Positions 15,903 through 23,914 of a DNA stretch of 64,000 nucleotides are shown here, piece after piece. The notes beneath the pieces were generated by a model that had not been told where the DNA came from, ran no database searches, and worked only from the letters and a program-made list of their open reading frames with translations. The stretch lies in NCBI GenBank assembly GCA_900540635.1, contig UQGU01000003.1, forward strand, positions 27,125-91,124. Direction: 5' to 3'. The DNA comes from an uncultured Eubacteriales bacterium. Its GTDB lineage: Bacteria > Bacillota > Clostridia > Oscillospirales > Oscillospiraceae. The position numbers were made by a program, and so were the translations under genes. Position 1 is the stretch's first letter, and the number at the start of each line of letters is the position of its first letter.

Positions 15903-17607
15903 GATTCTTCTGGCGTTTCTTGACAAGGATAATTCCGATGACTGCCGCAAGGATCACACCTCCTAAAATCAGCACGGAAACCCACCACTGGCTTGCTGCC
16001 TTTTGCTTTTCTTCTTCCGTGTTATCCGTTTGCTGTAGCTGGACAATCGGGCGGTTTACTGTTGTTTCAAAGGTGGTTTCCTGTTGGAATGCCTCTCCGT
16101 TCTCGTTTTCATATATCAAAGTAACTGTACCAACTGTATTACCGTACTGGTTGCCGTTTTCGTTTCCCTTGCTGGCATTCAGAGCAATAATGTACAGTTC
16201 AATTTTCGTTGTTGCTGAGGTTCCCGCCCCCATGGTGCCGATATATCCCGTATTGGAGGGCGCAAAGCCGAAGCCGGAAACCACACAGCGGACGTTGTGC
16301 ATCGGGTCCCTGCCCATATTCATCACCTGGAAGGTTACAGGGATGGTTTCGCCTACAGTTACGCTGTCCGCAAAACGGGGCATTACCAATTCCATGTTGG
16401 CGGGCTGCTGAATTTCCACCAGCGTTGTACCGGAGGAGGATAGGTTCAAGGTCTTGCTGCTGTCATAATTAAAAGTGAAGTTCAATGGATATTTACCTGC
16501 CGGGAGAGAAGAATCCGTTCCGAAGCGAATGGTCAGCTCCGCTTCTCCACCAGCGGGGATTTTATCGATCTGGAAAACATTGCTGTCCTCCAGCAGATTG
16601 ATATGCAGGTTTCCGGTGTCTACCTTTACCAGCATATTCCGAACAAATTTCGTTGTCAGGGAGTTTTTAAGTGTGACCGTCAGGGTGAATTCTTCTCCCG
16701 CCATCGCCTTTTCCGGCTCTACCCTGCTGCCGGATATATATATGACCGGTTCGGCGGTTGCGACCTCCGGAGCTGTCTGCCTGGCTTCTGTGGATCGGCC
16801 ATCCGTAATAGTCACATAGATGGTATAAATGCAGTCAATTGGATTGTTCTCCGCATCATAACCAGAAATGTTGACCGTTACGGGATAAACACCGTTGTAC
16901 CGCTTTTCCGAAAGAGTAACATCAAATTGCACCAAGAATACATCTTGGGGTTCCTCTGTATCCTTAGGAACAACGGATTCCAGTGTAAATATCTTCTCGT
17001 AGTTGGCGATTTCAAAGGGAGCGGATGCGCTGGCTCCCAGGCCCAGAGATGCCTTGATCTCGTCCCTATAGAGGCTTCTGTTGGTGCGCAGAGGCAATAC
17101 CAAATGCATGGTGTTCCCGCTGGTTCTGGGTATGTAGCCATCCTCATAGGCCCGGTCCATGCCGTGGTAGACATGCTCGGTGTCAATTTCTACCGCAGTT
17201 GGGATTTTGGACGGTGTGGTTGGCTGTGTTGGCTGTGTCGGCTGGGTAGGCTGTGTCGGCTGGGTAGGCTCTGTTGGCTGAGTAGGCTCCGTGGGCTGAG
17301 ACGGTTCAGTAGGGTCAGAGGGCTGCGTCGGGGAGGTAGGAGTTGTAGCGGGCTCTGTCGGGTCTGTTTCGGTTGGTGTCGTCGGTTCCGTCGTGGGCGC
17401 GGTTGACTCTGTAGGCTGTGTCGTAGGTGCGGGATCGGACGGCTCCATTGAAGTGTCCTCTTCTTCCTGGTCAGGTGTGCTTTCCTCTTGTGCGGCAACA
17501 GTTTCCTCGGTGGCCGTGGTATCGGCGGTATCCTCCGCCAAAGCGGAAAGCGGCAATGTCAGTACCAGTATCACGGCCAGCATTCCCGCAAAAATCTTCT
17601 GAATCAT
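15883..17607 (-). CDS. secreted, membrane-anchored protein with PT-rich stalk
   Basis: 574 residues from ATG 17607 (GGAGGAAAAGAA upstream; the frame is open from 17763 but has no RBS there). Signal peptide (IFAGMLAVILVLTLPLSALA), an acidic/Thr-rich region, a Pro-Thr-Gln repeat stalk at about residues 60-130, then beta-rich domains like those in the COG1361/CARDB set (NMELVMPRFADSVTVGETIPVTFQVMNMGRDPMHNVRC), and a C-terminal membrane segment (WWVSVLILGGVILAAVIGIILV) with a basic tail. It sits between ABC ATPases and the FtsX-like permease. It could be a substrate-handling or surface-sensing partner of that transporter; this is inference. Confidence 0.7.
   Translation of the reverse strand: MIQKIFAGMLAVILVLTLPLSALAEDTADTTATEETVAAQEESTPDQEEEDTSMEPSDPAPTTQPTESTAPTTEPTTPTETDPTEPATTPTSPTQPSDPTEPSQPTEPTQPTEPTQPTQPTQPTQPTQPTTPSKIPTAVEIDTEHVYHGMDRAYEDGYIPRTSGNTMHLVLPLRTNRSLYRDEIKASLGLGASASAPFEIANYEKIFTLESVVPKDTEEPQDVFLVQFDVTLSEKRYNGVYPVTVNISGYDAENNPIDCIYTIYVTITDGRSTEARQTAPEVATAEPVIYISGSRVEPEKAMAGEEFTLTVTLKNSLTTKFVRNMLVKVDTGNLHINLLEDSNVFQIDKIPAGGEAELTIRFGTDSSLPAGKYPLNFTFNYDSSKTLNLSSSGTTLVEIQQPANMELVMPRFADSVTVGETIPVTFQVMNMGRDPMHNVRCVVSGFGFAPSNTGYIGTMGAGTSATTKIELYIIALNASKGNENGNQYGNTVGTVTLIYENENGEAFQQETTFETTVNRPIVQLQQTDNTEEEKQKAASQWWVSVLILGGVILAAVIGIILVKKRQKNHGGAYL
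17212..17345. repeat. low-complexity tandem repeat encoding PTQPTEP
   Basis: Short degenerate repeats of about 9-18 bp (GGCTGTGTTGGCTGTGTCGG type on the plus strand) encode the Pro-Thr-Gln/Glu stalk of the preceding gene. It is a coding repeat and not a CRISPR: unit length is too short and there are no spacers. Confidence 0.75.
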
Positions 17608-17626
17608 TTCTTCTTTTCCTCCATCC

Positions 17627-18265
17627 TTACACACGCAGTTCTCGTGTCCACTGTACTTGCTTCGGGGCTGGGGCACCGCTGAGATAAACCAACACACTGC
17701 CCTCCGGGCGGAGCTTCCGCAGAGTTCGCCATAATGTATCTGTATCCAGGTCCGGTAAATCATCCAGGAAGCCGTGGAACACCAGCATTTTGGGTTTACA
17801 TATCACAGCCCGCAGAATCGCCGCATGGGCCTGCTTGCGGGCCGAGCATTTTCCCGGCGTATTGTAAAGGTCGTAAGGTGGCAGAAGCTCCGAGGTCAAG
17901 CTTCTTACCGCCCTTAGAATTTCCGCATTCTCAATACCAGCCAAGCGCACTGGAAACACGATTTGGTCGATCATCCGCAGCTCTTGAATCCAACCCAAGC
18001 CTTGCGGGATCGCGCCAATATTTTCCCGCCGGAAGGCAGCCCCCTGGTCCGGTGTCAATGTGTACGGGTCAACACCATTGATAAGGATTGTTCCCGCGTC
18101 CGGCTCCCGCAGGCCGCAAAGAACTTCAAAGAACTGTTCGCTCCGCTTTGGGGAGCTGTTTATGAAAATGGTGTCCCCGGCATCGGCTTCAAATGTCAGC
18201 ATCCGTTCCAGGTTGCCCGCACTTCTCAAGTCCGGGATAAAGCTTGCCTCTATCAAATGTCCCAT
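17627..18265 (-). CDS. degenerate ABC transporter ATP-binding subunit
   Basis: 212 residues with the general layout of an ABC ATPase: a Q-loop region (IGAIPQGLGWIQELRMIDQIVFPVRLAG), a helical region and a C-terminal part. The catalytic motifs are broken, however. At the Walker A position there is INSSPKRSEQFF with no GxxGxGK; the signature position reads GKCSARKQAHA instead of LSGGQ; and Walker B reads MLVFHGFLDDLPDLD with no DE pair. It overlaps the stop/start of the intact ATPase gene upstream by 1 bp. Likely a non-hydrolysing partner in a heterodimer. Confidence 0.7.
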   Translation of the reverse strand: MGHLIEASFIPDLRSAGNLERMLTFEADAGDTIFINSSPKRSEQFFEVLCGLREPDAGTILINGVDPYTLTPDQGAAFRRENIGAIPQGLGWIQELRMIDQIVFPVRLAGIENAEILRAVRSLTSELLPPYDLYNTPGKCSARKQAHAAILRAVICKPKMLVFHGFLDDLPDLDTDTLWRTLRKLRPEGSVLVYLSGAPAPKQVQWTRELRV

Positions 18266-18906
18266 TACCGCACCACCGTCAGAACGCCAGCGTCCATTTC
18301 GCAGACCGTATCGCAGAGTTCATCAATATCCACTTGATTGTGGCTTGCCAGGATCACGGTTTTCCCCTCTTCTCGAAGACCCTTAATGACGTTTCGGATA
18401 TGTACCACACCGTGCTTGTCCAGGCCGTTAAGGGGTTCGTCCAGGATCAGCAGACTAGGGTCCTCCATCAACGCCTGAGCAAAGCCCAAACGCTGCCGCA
18501 TTCCCAGAGAGTATTTTCCCACTGGCTTCTTCATATCCGGGTCCAGCCCTACCTGTTCCAGGACGGCCCGGATGGTCAAGGCATTGGCCTTTTTTTGCAG
18601 CGAGGCCAAAATCTTTAGATTCTGGGTTCCAGATAGGTGAGGCAGGAATCCCGGTGTTTCGATGATGATGCCAATATCCTCCGGGAAATCCGTTTCCTTC
18701 CCCACCTGTTTGTGGTTGACATAGATCACACCGCTGTCCGGCTTCAAAAAGCCGCAGATACACTTCATCAGAACAGTTTTGCCGGAACCATTGTTGCCCA
18801 CAATTCCGTGAATTTTCCCCTTTTCAAAGGTGTGGGAAACACTTTTCAGAACGTGTTCTTCCCCAAAGTATTTATTGACATCACATACTTCAATCACGTT
18901 TTCCAT
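18265..18906 (-). CDS. ABC transporter ATPase, intact
   Basis: 213 residues: Walker A GIVGNNGSGKTVLMK, Q-loop GIIIETPGFLP, signature YSLGMRQRLGFAQAL, Walker B LLILDEPLNGLDKHG and switch histidine TVILASHNQVDIDELC. This pattern is typical of the BcrA/CcmA-type ATPases that drive peptide or bacteriocin export and immunity. It precedes the degenerate ATPase (17627) and follows two membrane genes. Confidence 0.88.
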   Translation of the reverse strand: MENVIEVCDVNKYFGEEHVLKSVSHTFEKGKIHGIVGNNGSGKTVLMKCICGFLKPDSGVIYVNHKQVGKETDFPEDIGIIIETPGFLPHLSGTQNLKILASLQKKANALTIRAVLEQVGLDPDMKKPVGKYSLGMRQRLGFAQALMEDPSLLILDEPLNGLDKHGVVHIRNVIKGLREEGKTVILASHNQVDIDELCDTVCEMDAGVLTVVR

Positions 18907-18909
18907 AGC

Positions 18910-19815
18910 TCACCCCTCCGTTCCTGTGAAGCTGAAATTGTACCGCTTGGCCGCCCGGATAGAGGCAAAATACAAGATCACGGACAAGCCAATAAAAATA
19001 CAATAGGACTGCCACAGCCGGGGCAGCTTGTCATAGCCGAAATTGTGCATATGGTATGTGGCTTGGTTCAGTGGAGACAGCCAGCCGATAATGACATTGG
19101 CAATGTAGTAGGCTTCATCCGGCAGCTTTAGAATAAGCTGAATGGTATCCGGCTGCATGAGAATTCCGTACAGACTGAACACTAGTACACTAACAACCCC
19201 TGCGACTTGACCGAACCGCAAGTTGCAGGCCAGCATCAGCAGCACCATAACAGAGGTATAGCCCAGCATGAGGCAGAAAATGGAAATCATGCTCTGATAG
19301 GGCCAGCTCATTTCCAGCGTTTTGACCAACGCCGGAATTGCTACACGCTCACCAGCATTGGTATAGCCGAGGATTGCCGCTGTGGGGCTCCACATATTGG
19401 CAGCGAAGGATTGCTGAATGGAGAGTATTACGGTGCTTGCTAGCATAAAGGTCAGGTAAATCGTGGTAGCTGCCAAAATGTACACAACTTGTCCTGTGAT
19501 CCAAGTTCTCCGGTCCGTCCGGACCAGGTAAAAGGGGATTCCGGAGGACAGGAAAGGCATGTCCGCAAAGAGCAGTACCAGCAGCACAGAGGATAGAAGG
19601 ATAGAATTGCTGTCACCGAAGCTCCAGATAAAGGATTCTACCATCTGCATCGTTGTGTTATGGTCGATGGCAAAACGGACGGCTTTGTCTGTCAGGAGGA
19701 AGCTCGTGATGAATGTGAGGGTGAATGTAACAATAATCCGTGGGTTTCCCCACCATAGCCGGAAATTGTATCCAGCAATGGTGCGTATTTGTTTTATTTT
19801 TTTTAAAGCTCCCAT
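18910..19815 (-). CDS. ABC transporter membrane subunit
   Basis: 301 residues from ATG 19815 (MGALKKIKQIRT); the frame is open further upstream but the sequence there belongs to the preceding permease. Six or so hydrophobic segments are visible, including NPRIIVTFTLTFITSFLL, VVYILAATTIYLTFMLAST, LMLGYTSVMVLLMLACNL and VAGVVSVLVFSLYGILM. Overlaps the previous gene by 13 bp. Probably partners the 18265 ATPase. Confidence 0.72.
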   Translation of the reverse strand: MGALKKIKQIRTIAGYNFRLWWGNPRIIVTFTLTFITSFLLTDKAVRFAIDHNTTMQMVESFIWSFGDSNSILLSSVLLVLLFADMPFLSSGIPFYLVRTDRRTWITGQVVYILAATTIYLTFMLASTVILSIQQSFAANMWSPTAAILGYTNAGERVAIPALVKTLEMSWPYQSMISIFCLMLGYTSVMVLLMLACNLRFGQVAGVVSVLVFSLYGILMQPDTIQLILKLPDEAYYIANVIIGWLSPLNQATYHMHNFGYDKLPRLWQSYCIFIGLSVILYFASIRAAKRYNFSFTGTEG

Positions 19816-20519
19816 AGTTTTTTCCCAGCTCGGATCACAAAGAAGAGTCCGCTGATTGACGTTAGTTCCAATAGAAACACCGCTGCTCCCCATACGCCAA
19901 AAGGCCAGATATCTGCTTTTGTCCAATTTAGAGGGTGAAGCAATGATACATTTGGAAAATAACGCTCACAGAGGATGATCAGCAGATAGTAGATGATGAA
20001 AGGCGAAGCATATGCGATGTATTTGCTCTCCATGAAAGAGCTCATTGTCATTCCAACAACAGACCACATACCACCAACCAGAAAAAAAAGTAAGAAATTC
20101 GATAAAAATTGTATAGCAACTCCACTATTGGGTGCCAATTTTTCCATTGGAGAGAAAATCAAAGATGCGATTCCCCACGCTACTATGCCCCCTCCCCAAA
20201 ATATTGATCCTCCACACGCAAAGGAATTTGCTATTTTCTTCAATAAATAGCCTTTTCGATCTGTGCGGATTATGTAAAACCTAATAAATTTACTTTTCAC
20301 ATCATCAATATATTTTCCTGAAAAAGGTATAACCGCTAATATCGGCACAAATGAGTTTGTCACCTTTGTCTGCAAAGCAGATATCATAAACTCGTTTGCA
20401 TATCCTGCCGGTAGATTGATTCCACCTCTCAGAATAACAATCACCTCGTTTATCATGCTTGAATAGAGGATAATTATAAATCCTGTTGCGGATATGAGCC
20501 AGTTCCACGGCACTTCCAT
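19803..20519 (-). CDS. ABC transporter membrane subunit (second permease)
   Basis: 238 residues with about six membrane segments (WLISATGFIIILYSSMI, CGGSIFWGGGIVAWGIASLIF, FLSNFLLFFLVGGMWSVVGMTM, AYASPFIIYYLLIILC). It resembles the 18910 permease in length and layout, so the pair probably forms the membrane part of one transporter. The 130 bp before it holds no obvious gene. Confidence 0.7.
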   Translation of the reverse strand: MEVPWNWLISATGFIIILYSSMINEVIVILRGGINLPAGYANEFMISALQTKVTNSFVPILAVIPFSGKYIDDVKSKFIRFYIIRTDRKGYLLKKIANSFACGGSIFWGGGIVAWGIASLIFSPMEKLAPNSGVAIQFLSNFLLFFLVGGMWSVVGMTMSSFMESKYIAYASPFIIYYLLIILCERYFPNVSLLHPLNWTKADIWPFGVWGAAVFLLELTSISGLFFVIRAGKKLWEL

Positions 20520-20649
20520 TTGAATAAACCGACCTCCTCTTCTTCTGCCTTCGACTGCAGTATATATAGATTGATCCTGTGTGATTGAGTTAGTATCCCT
20601 ATGTATTCTTTGATACTAGTTATCTGATTTATGCTGCTTTATACAATTC

Positions 20650-22080
20650 CTATTGATTTGTGGCGTTTATAACAGTTCCATCCACAGCATTCAAGGTCAA
20701 AAATGTATATCCGTTTCTGTCTGTATCTAAATCATATATTGTTCCGGATTCGATATTTTCAAATTGGACGCTTCCCTGGAATGAAACGGCAGGTACATAA
20801 TAATAACTGTCATCCGAATTGGCTACTTTTACACGTGTCAGTCCGAAGTTCATTTTATCTATTTCAATATTGCATCTAACATTTTCACTGTTACCATCAA
20901 GTAATTGCATATAATCATATTGGTACATATCACTCAGCGAAAGTTGTTTCCGTGCGAGTTGAAGCAGTTCGTTTATTGGGATCATCTTTGCACTTTCGTT
21001 GACTGTTTGTTTAACATCAACAGGGGAATACAAGTCAAATGTAATCAATCTTCCCGTTGCGCCAAAAGAAAACATGGCATCTGTAATATAATAATTCGAT
21101 GCATAGTTATCTTTGCTTTTTAAGTTCATTATCTGGTCTCTGCGTATTGCTGCTATTCCACCAAACGAAGGAACGGCATTTACATGAATGAGGTATTCAT
21201 TTCCAGACTGTTCCACATAGACTTCATCAATTAGCCAATTACCGATTTGCATTGCCTCCAACATCTTTTGGGCACGTTGCTTGATATTCGCAACTTGCGC
21301 TTCCGTCGGCCTACCCTCCCCACATAATCTGGACATAAAGATTTGATGGTCTATTCCGTTTGGACTCATTCCGTCATACGGGTAAACATATATATTATTT
21401 AACTTAAAATCTGAACGGTTCCTTGTAACAACATCGTATAAAAAAGGCACCTCGTCATCTTTCAATGATAATCTTATTTCGTCATTATCTTTTGATGTGT
21501 CCATTTTTTTTGCAGTTTCAAAATTCTCAAGGTAAAAAGTTTCCTTTGTAAATTCCCACTTTGCCAGCTTATGTGGATTTTCATTTGGTGCTGTTTCCAT
21601 CAAAAGCGTATATTCCTTAACAAAATTATCTACGGATTTACTTCCTGCGAAGGGCATCCACCTAGCTAGCTTCTCTTGGATATCCGATTTTGAATATAGT
21701 GGCGAAAAACGCGGTTCTGCCTCATAAAATATTGCATTTGGAAACAATACTGAAGCGACTCTTTGCGCATCATCCGTTGTGAAATAATGCGGCACAACCT
21801 CAACAATAGGCATCTGAGATTCTCCGGTCTCCACATCTATATTAAATGTAAAGATGACCGTCCCGTCCGTACTTTCAAACCTATTATTATACTGTATATG
21901 TGTATCATTTCCTTCTCCCATTTGGGTAACATCGGTTTCCGTTGTTGCCTCATATGAATAAATATCACCCTGCGTATTACCTTTATTGACTACAACTTCT
22001 CTGTCCGGTTTTTCTTGGCATCCATACAGAAATAGTGTAGCGGCCAATAAAGCTATCAATCTTGTTACTAATCTCACCAT
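20650..22080 (-). CDS. lipoprotein of unknown function (DUF6034-like)
   Basis: 476 residues from ATG 22080, where AAAGGA is 6 bases upstream. The signal peptide ends in a lipobox (LAATLFLYGCQ) so the protein is lipid-anchored. The body is mainly hydrophilic with segments such as IEVVPHYFTTDDAQRVASVLFP and NELLQLARKQLSLSDMYQYDY. It resembles DUF6034-type lipoproteins found beside ABC transporters in gut Firmicutes; this match is from memory and not certain. It sits between the AgrD/secreted-protein genes and the permeases, suggesting a sensor or substrate-binding role for that transporter. Confidence 0.65.
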   Translation of the reverse strand: MVRLVTRLIALLAATLFLYGCQEKPDREVVVNKGNTQGDIYSYEATTETDVTQMGEGNDTHIQYNNRFESTDGTVIFTFNIDVETGESQMPIVEVVPHYFTTDDAQRVASVLFPNAIFYEAEPRFSPLYSKSDIQEKLARWMPFAGSKSVDNFVKEYTLLMETAPNENPHKLAKWEFTKETFYLENFETAKKMDTSKDNDEIRLSLKDDEVPFLYDVVTRNRSDFKLNNIYVYPYDGMSPNGIDHQIFMSRLCGEGRPTEAQVANIKQRAQKMLEAMQIGNWLIDEVYVEQSGNEYLIHVNAVPSFGGIAAIRRDQIMNLKSKDNYASNYYITDAMFSFGATGRLITFDLYSPVDVKQTVNESAKMIPINELLQLARKQLSLSDMYQYDYMQLLDGNSENVRCNIEIDKMNFGLTRVKVANSDDSYYYVPAVSFQGSVQFENIESGTIYDLDTDRNGYTFLTLNAVDGTVINATNQ

Positions 22081-22113
22081 TTTCATTCCTTTCATAAATT
22101 AAGTTATGCTACA

Positions 22114-22145
22114 ACACACAGGCCAATACATTTTGGCCTGTGTGT
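22114..22145 (-). terminator. terminator downstream of the 22155 gene
   Basis: ACACACAGGCCA (22114-22125) and TGGCCTGTGTGT (22134-22145) form a perfect 12-bp stem with an 8-base loop, between the stop of the secreted-protein gene and the lipoprotein gene. Confidence 0.65.
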
Positions 22146-22154
22146 CAGTAAAAA

Positions 22155-22673
22155 TCAACCTAATGTTGTAACCAAACCACCTACTGTATTATCACTACTG
22201 AAATACTTCAATTGCTTGGTTTTATAATCATACCTTGCAACCTTTTTATTGTAGGCCCACCAATCTTCGTACGAGTCTGGATATACCTCTGACATCATGT
22301 ACGCAATAGCATACCATGTTTGGCTCCCAACTTTGCCAGGCTCACCGCTGCTACTCGTATCAATATACGGCAGACCATCGCTTGAGTTACATTCATCCTG
22401 GAAAATCCGAACAGCATTTTTTGTTCCATTTCCAAACATTCCGTCAATGCCACCACTAGAGACAATATAGCTCTTTGTATCAGGGTTGACATAAAGGAAC
22501 CTTTGAATCAAATAGGTATATCCATAATGATAATACCCAACACGCTGCTCTGGAAAATTATTCTGAATATAGCTATTCCACGAGGGATCCAATGCTGAAG
22601 CTGGGATTGCCATCATAGACACAACAGTAATCACAGCCACAAGCAGCGCAATCATCTTCTTTGTACGTTTCAT
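22155..22673 (-). CDS. secreted peptidoglycan-binding-like protein
   Basis: 172 residues from ATG 22673 (GGAGGTTTTT just upstream). Signal peptide with basic N-terminus and hydrophobic core (MIALLVAVITVVSMMAIPASA). The mature part looks like a single PG_binding_1 repeat: IQRFLYVN..., GGIDGMFGNGTKNAVRIFQDEC, and KVGSQTWYAIAYM. A cell-wall target is therefore plausible. It lies immediately after agrD in the same direction. Confidence 0.72.
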   Translation of the reverse strand: MKRTKKMIALLVAVITVVSMMAIPASALDPSWNSYIQNNFPEQRVGYYHYGYTYLIQRFLYVNPDTKSYIVSSGGIDGMFGNGTKNAVRIFQDECNSSDGLPYIDTSSSGEPGKVGSQTWYAIAYMMSEVYPDSYEDWWAYNKKVARYDYKTKQLKYFSSDNTVGGLVTTLG

Positions 22674-22828
22674 AAAAACCTCCATTCTTTAATCTATAAG
22701 TTCTTATCATCAACCGTTTCCCCTCGTCACTGATGATTTGTAACGAGCACTCGCAAAAATTAAGCGTGCACTTTCTTAATTTCCGGGGAATTGATGAACT
22801 GCTGTTGCAGTTTCACCCTTAGTGCAAT

Positions 22829-22981
22829 TCAATCACATTCTTGAAGCAAATCGTTAGGAACGTTTGGCTGATACGACAAGAAACAGCATGTGTTAGAAAC
22901 GCTGTTAATCGCCAGCATCAACGCAAAACTTGCGGCACAGCTCATGATTCTCCAAATCAAATTTCTTGTTTTTGCTTTCAT
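22829..22981 (-). CDS. agrD: AgrD-type cyclic autoinducer peptide precursor
   Basis: A 50-codon gene: an amphipathic N-terminal leader (MKAKTRNLIWRIMSCAASFA), then LMLAINSVSNTCCFLSY and the charged C-terminal part QPNVPNDLLQECD. The order 'leader, Cys-containing core, Y-Q-P-x-x-P tail' is the hallmark of clostridial AgrD. A thiolactone ring CFLSY (Cys33 to Tyr37) preceded by NTC is a likely mature signal; the extra Cys32 makes the ring choice ambiguous. agrB lies directly upstream on the same strand. Confidence 0.8.
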   Translation of the reverse strand: MKAKTRNLIWRIMSCAASFALMLAINSVSNTCCFLSYQPNVPNDLLQECD

Positions 22982-23033
22982 AGTAAATACCTCTTTCTTA
23001 TATTTTATTCAGCCATTCGACTGAATAATTGTA

Positions 23034-23510
23034 CTATTTTCTCGTTAAAACAACAGCTAATATCGAAATGTTGGCTGCAAAAACGCCCATAAAATACATC
23101 ATAACATAGATACTGGTATTCACTTTCATCAGCATAAAAATCACTGACACACCGACGGCACACCAAGAAACTGCGATACACCTTTTTCGATTTTCACGAC
23201 GTGATTGTTTTGATAGTGGTTTGTTTTGTGCCTCTATTGGTGCAAAGAAATACATTACTACCATTGAAACAACTGCCAATATAAGGTGAACATTTGGAAT
23301 TAGGGCAACCGCTCTGCTAGAATACAGCGAAAAAAGAAAAACTGTAGAAAAAGTGACGATACACATAAAATGCGTCTTTGCGTGATACCCACCTCCAGTT
23401 ACCCGTAGCGGAATAAATCCAATTAAATACGGAATCCAGGCATATTTAATCCCGCATAACGCTGATAGCAGAATTAAACAAAGAATACCAACAAAACTTG
23501 AAATCAGCAA
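23034..23510 (-). CDS. agrB: AgrB accessory gene regulator protease
   Basis: Membrane protease that cleaves and cyclises AgrD. The conserved histidine and cysteine are visible in GGYHAKTHFMCIV, with PIEAQNKPLSKQSRRENRK after it and four to five membrane segments. Only 158 codons follow the TTG at 23510. Homologous sequence continues upstream in frame (CENQIIPAEREKAYIYGFE...) to about 23620, but with no ATG/GTG/TTG there. The only ATG with a good ribosome site (23611) is in another frame. A small frameshift in the 5' end, or a very unusual start, is likely. Confidence 0.75.
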   Translation of the reverse strand: MLISSFVGILCLILLSALCGIKYAWIPYLIGFIPLRVTGGGYHAKTHFMCIVTFSTVFLFSLYSSRAVALIPNVHLILAVVSMVVMYFFAPIEAQNKPLSKQSRRENRKRCIAVSWCAVGVSVIFMLMKVNTSIYVMMYFMGVFAANISILAVVLTRK

Positions 23511-23636
23511 CTCGAACCCATATATGTATGCTTTTTCACGCTCTGCGGGAATAATCTGATTCTCACACAGTCTACCACAAATCCACGTTGCAGCTTTATA
23601 GATACGATCATCTCCTATCCGCCTGTCTTTGGCTAT

Positions 23637-23665
23637 AGTATATATGTACTATCCTTTCCATTCAA
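23637..23665 (-). promoter_or_regulatory. sigma-A-type promoter upstream of agrB
   Basis: On the minus strand TTGAAT (23665-23660), a 17-base spacer and TATACT (23642-23637). The -10 region overlaps a small palindrome, ATAGTA TATATG TACTAT (23635-23652), which could be an operator. Confidence 0.6.
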
Positions 23666-23773
23666 GATATCTGGCATGAGTGGCAAGCCCAAAGGCACAA
23701 CTGGAAATAATTCTCCATTATTCTACATTTATACCGTTATTTTTTACCTGTACTATTACGTTAAGAAAGCAAT

Positions 23774-23914
23774 TTATTTGGAGTATAATGCGGATATACA
23801 GTATAGTGCTACCGCAATGTTTTTAGCTGCAGAACCGGAAAGCCGGAGGGCAGCTTCTGTACCCTCCAGACTCATCCTAACGATTTGTTCTGCTGCATCG
23901 CCTGAATTGGTCAT
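23774..23914 (-). pseudogene. truncated PcfB/DUF3801 conjugation gene
   Basis: The minus frame from ATG 23914 reads MTNSGDAAEQIVRMSLEG and continues to SGSAAKNIAVALY, a standard PcfB/DUF3801 N-terminus. It then ends in a short unrelated tail (CISALYSK). Normal proteins are over 150 residues; here only about 38 family residues remain. The start lies inside the relaxase gene's 3' end, the usual order in ICEs (relaxase, then PcfB, then the TraG coupling protein). The break at about 23795 marks where the transfer genes were replaced by the agr/ABC cargo. Confidence 0.75.

Noticed and set aside
17212..17345. possible CRISPR array
   Set aside because: Units too short and variable; they encode a Pro/Thr/Gln stalk in frame.
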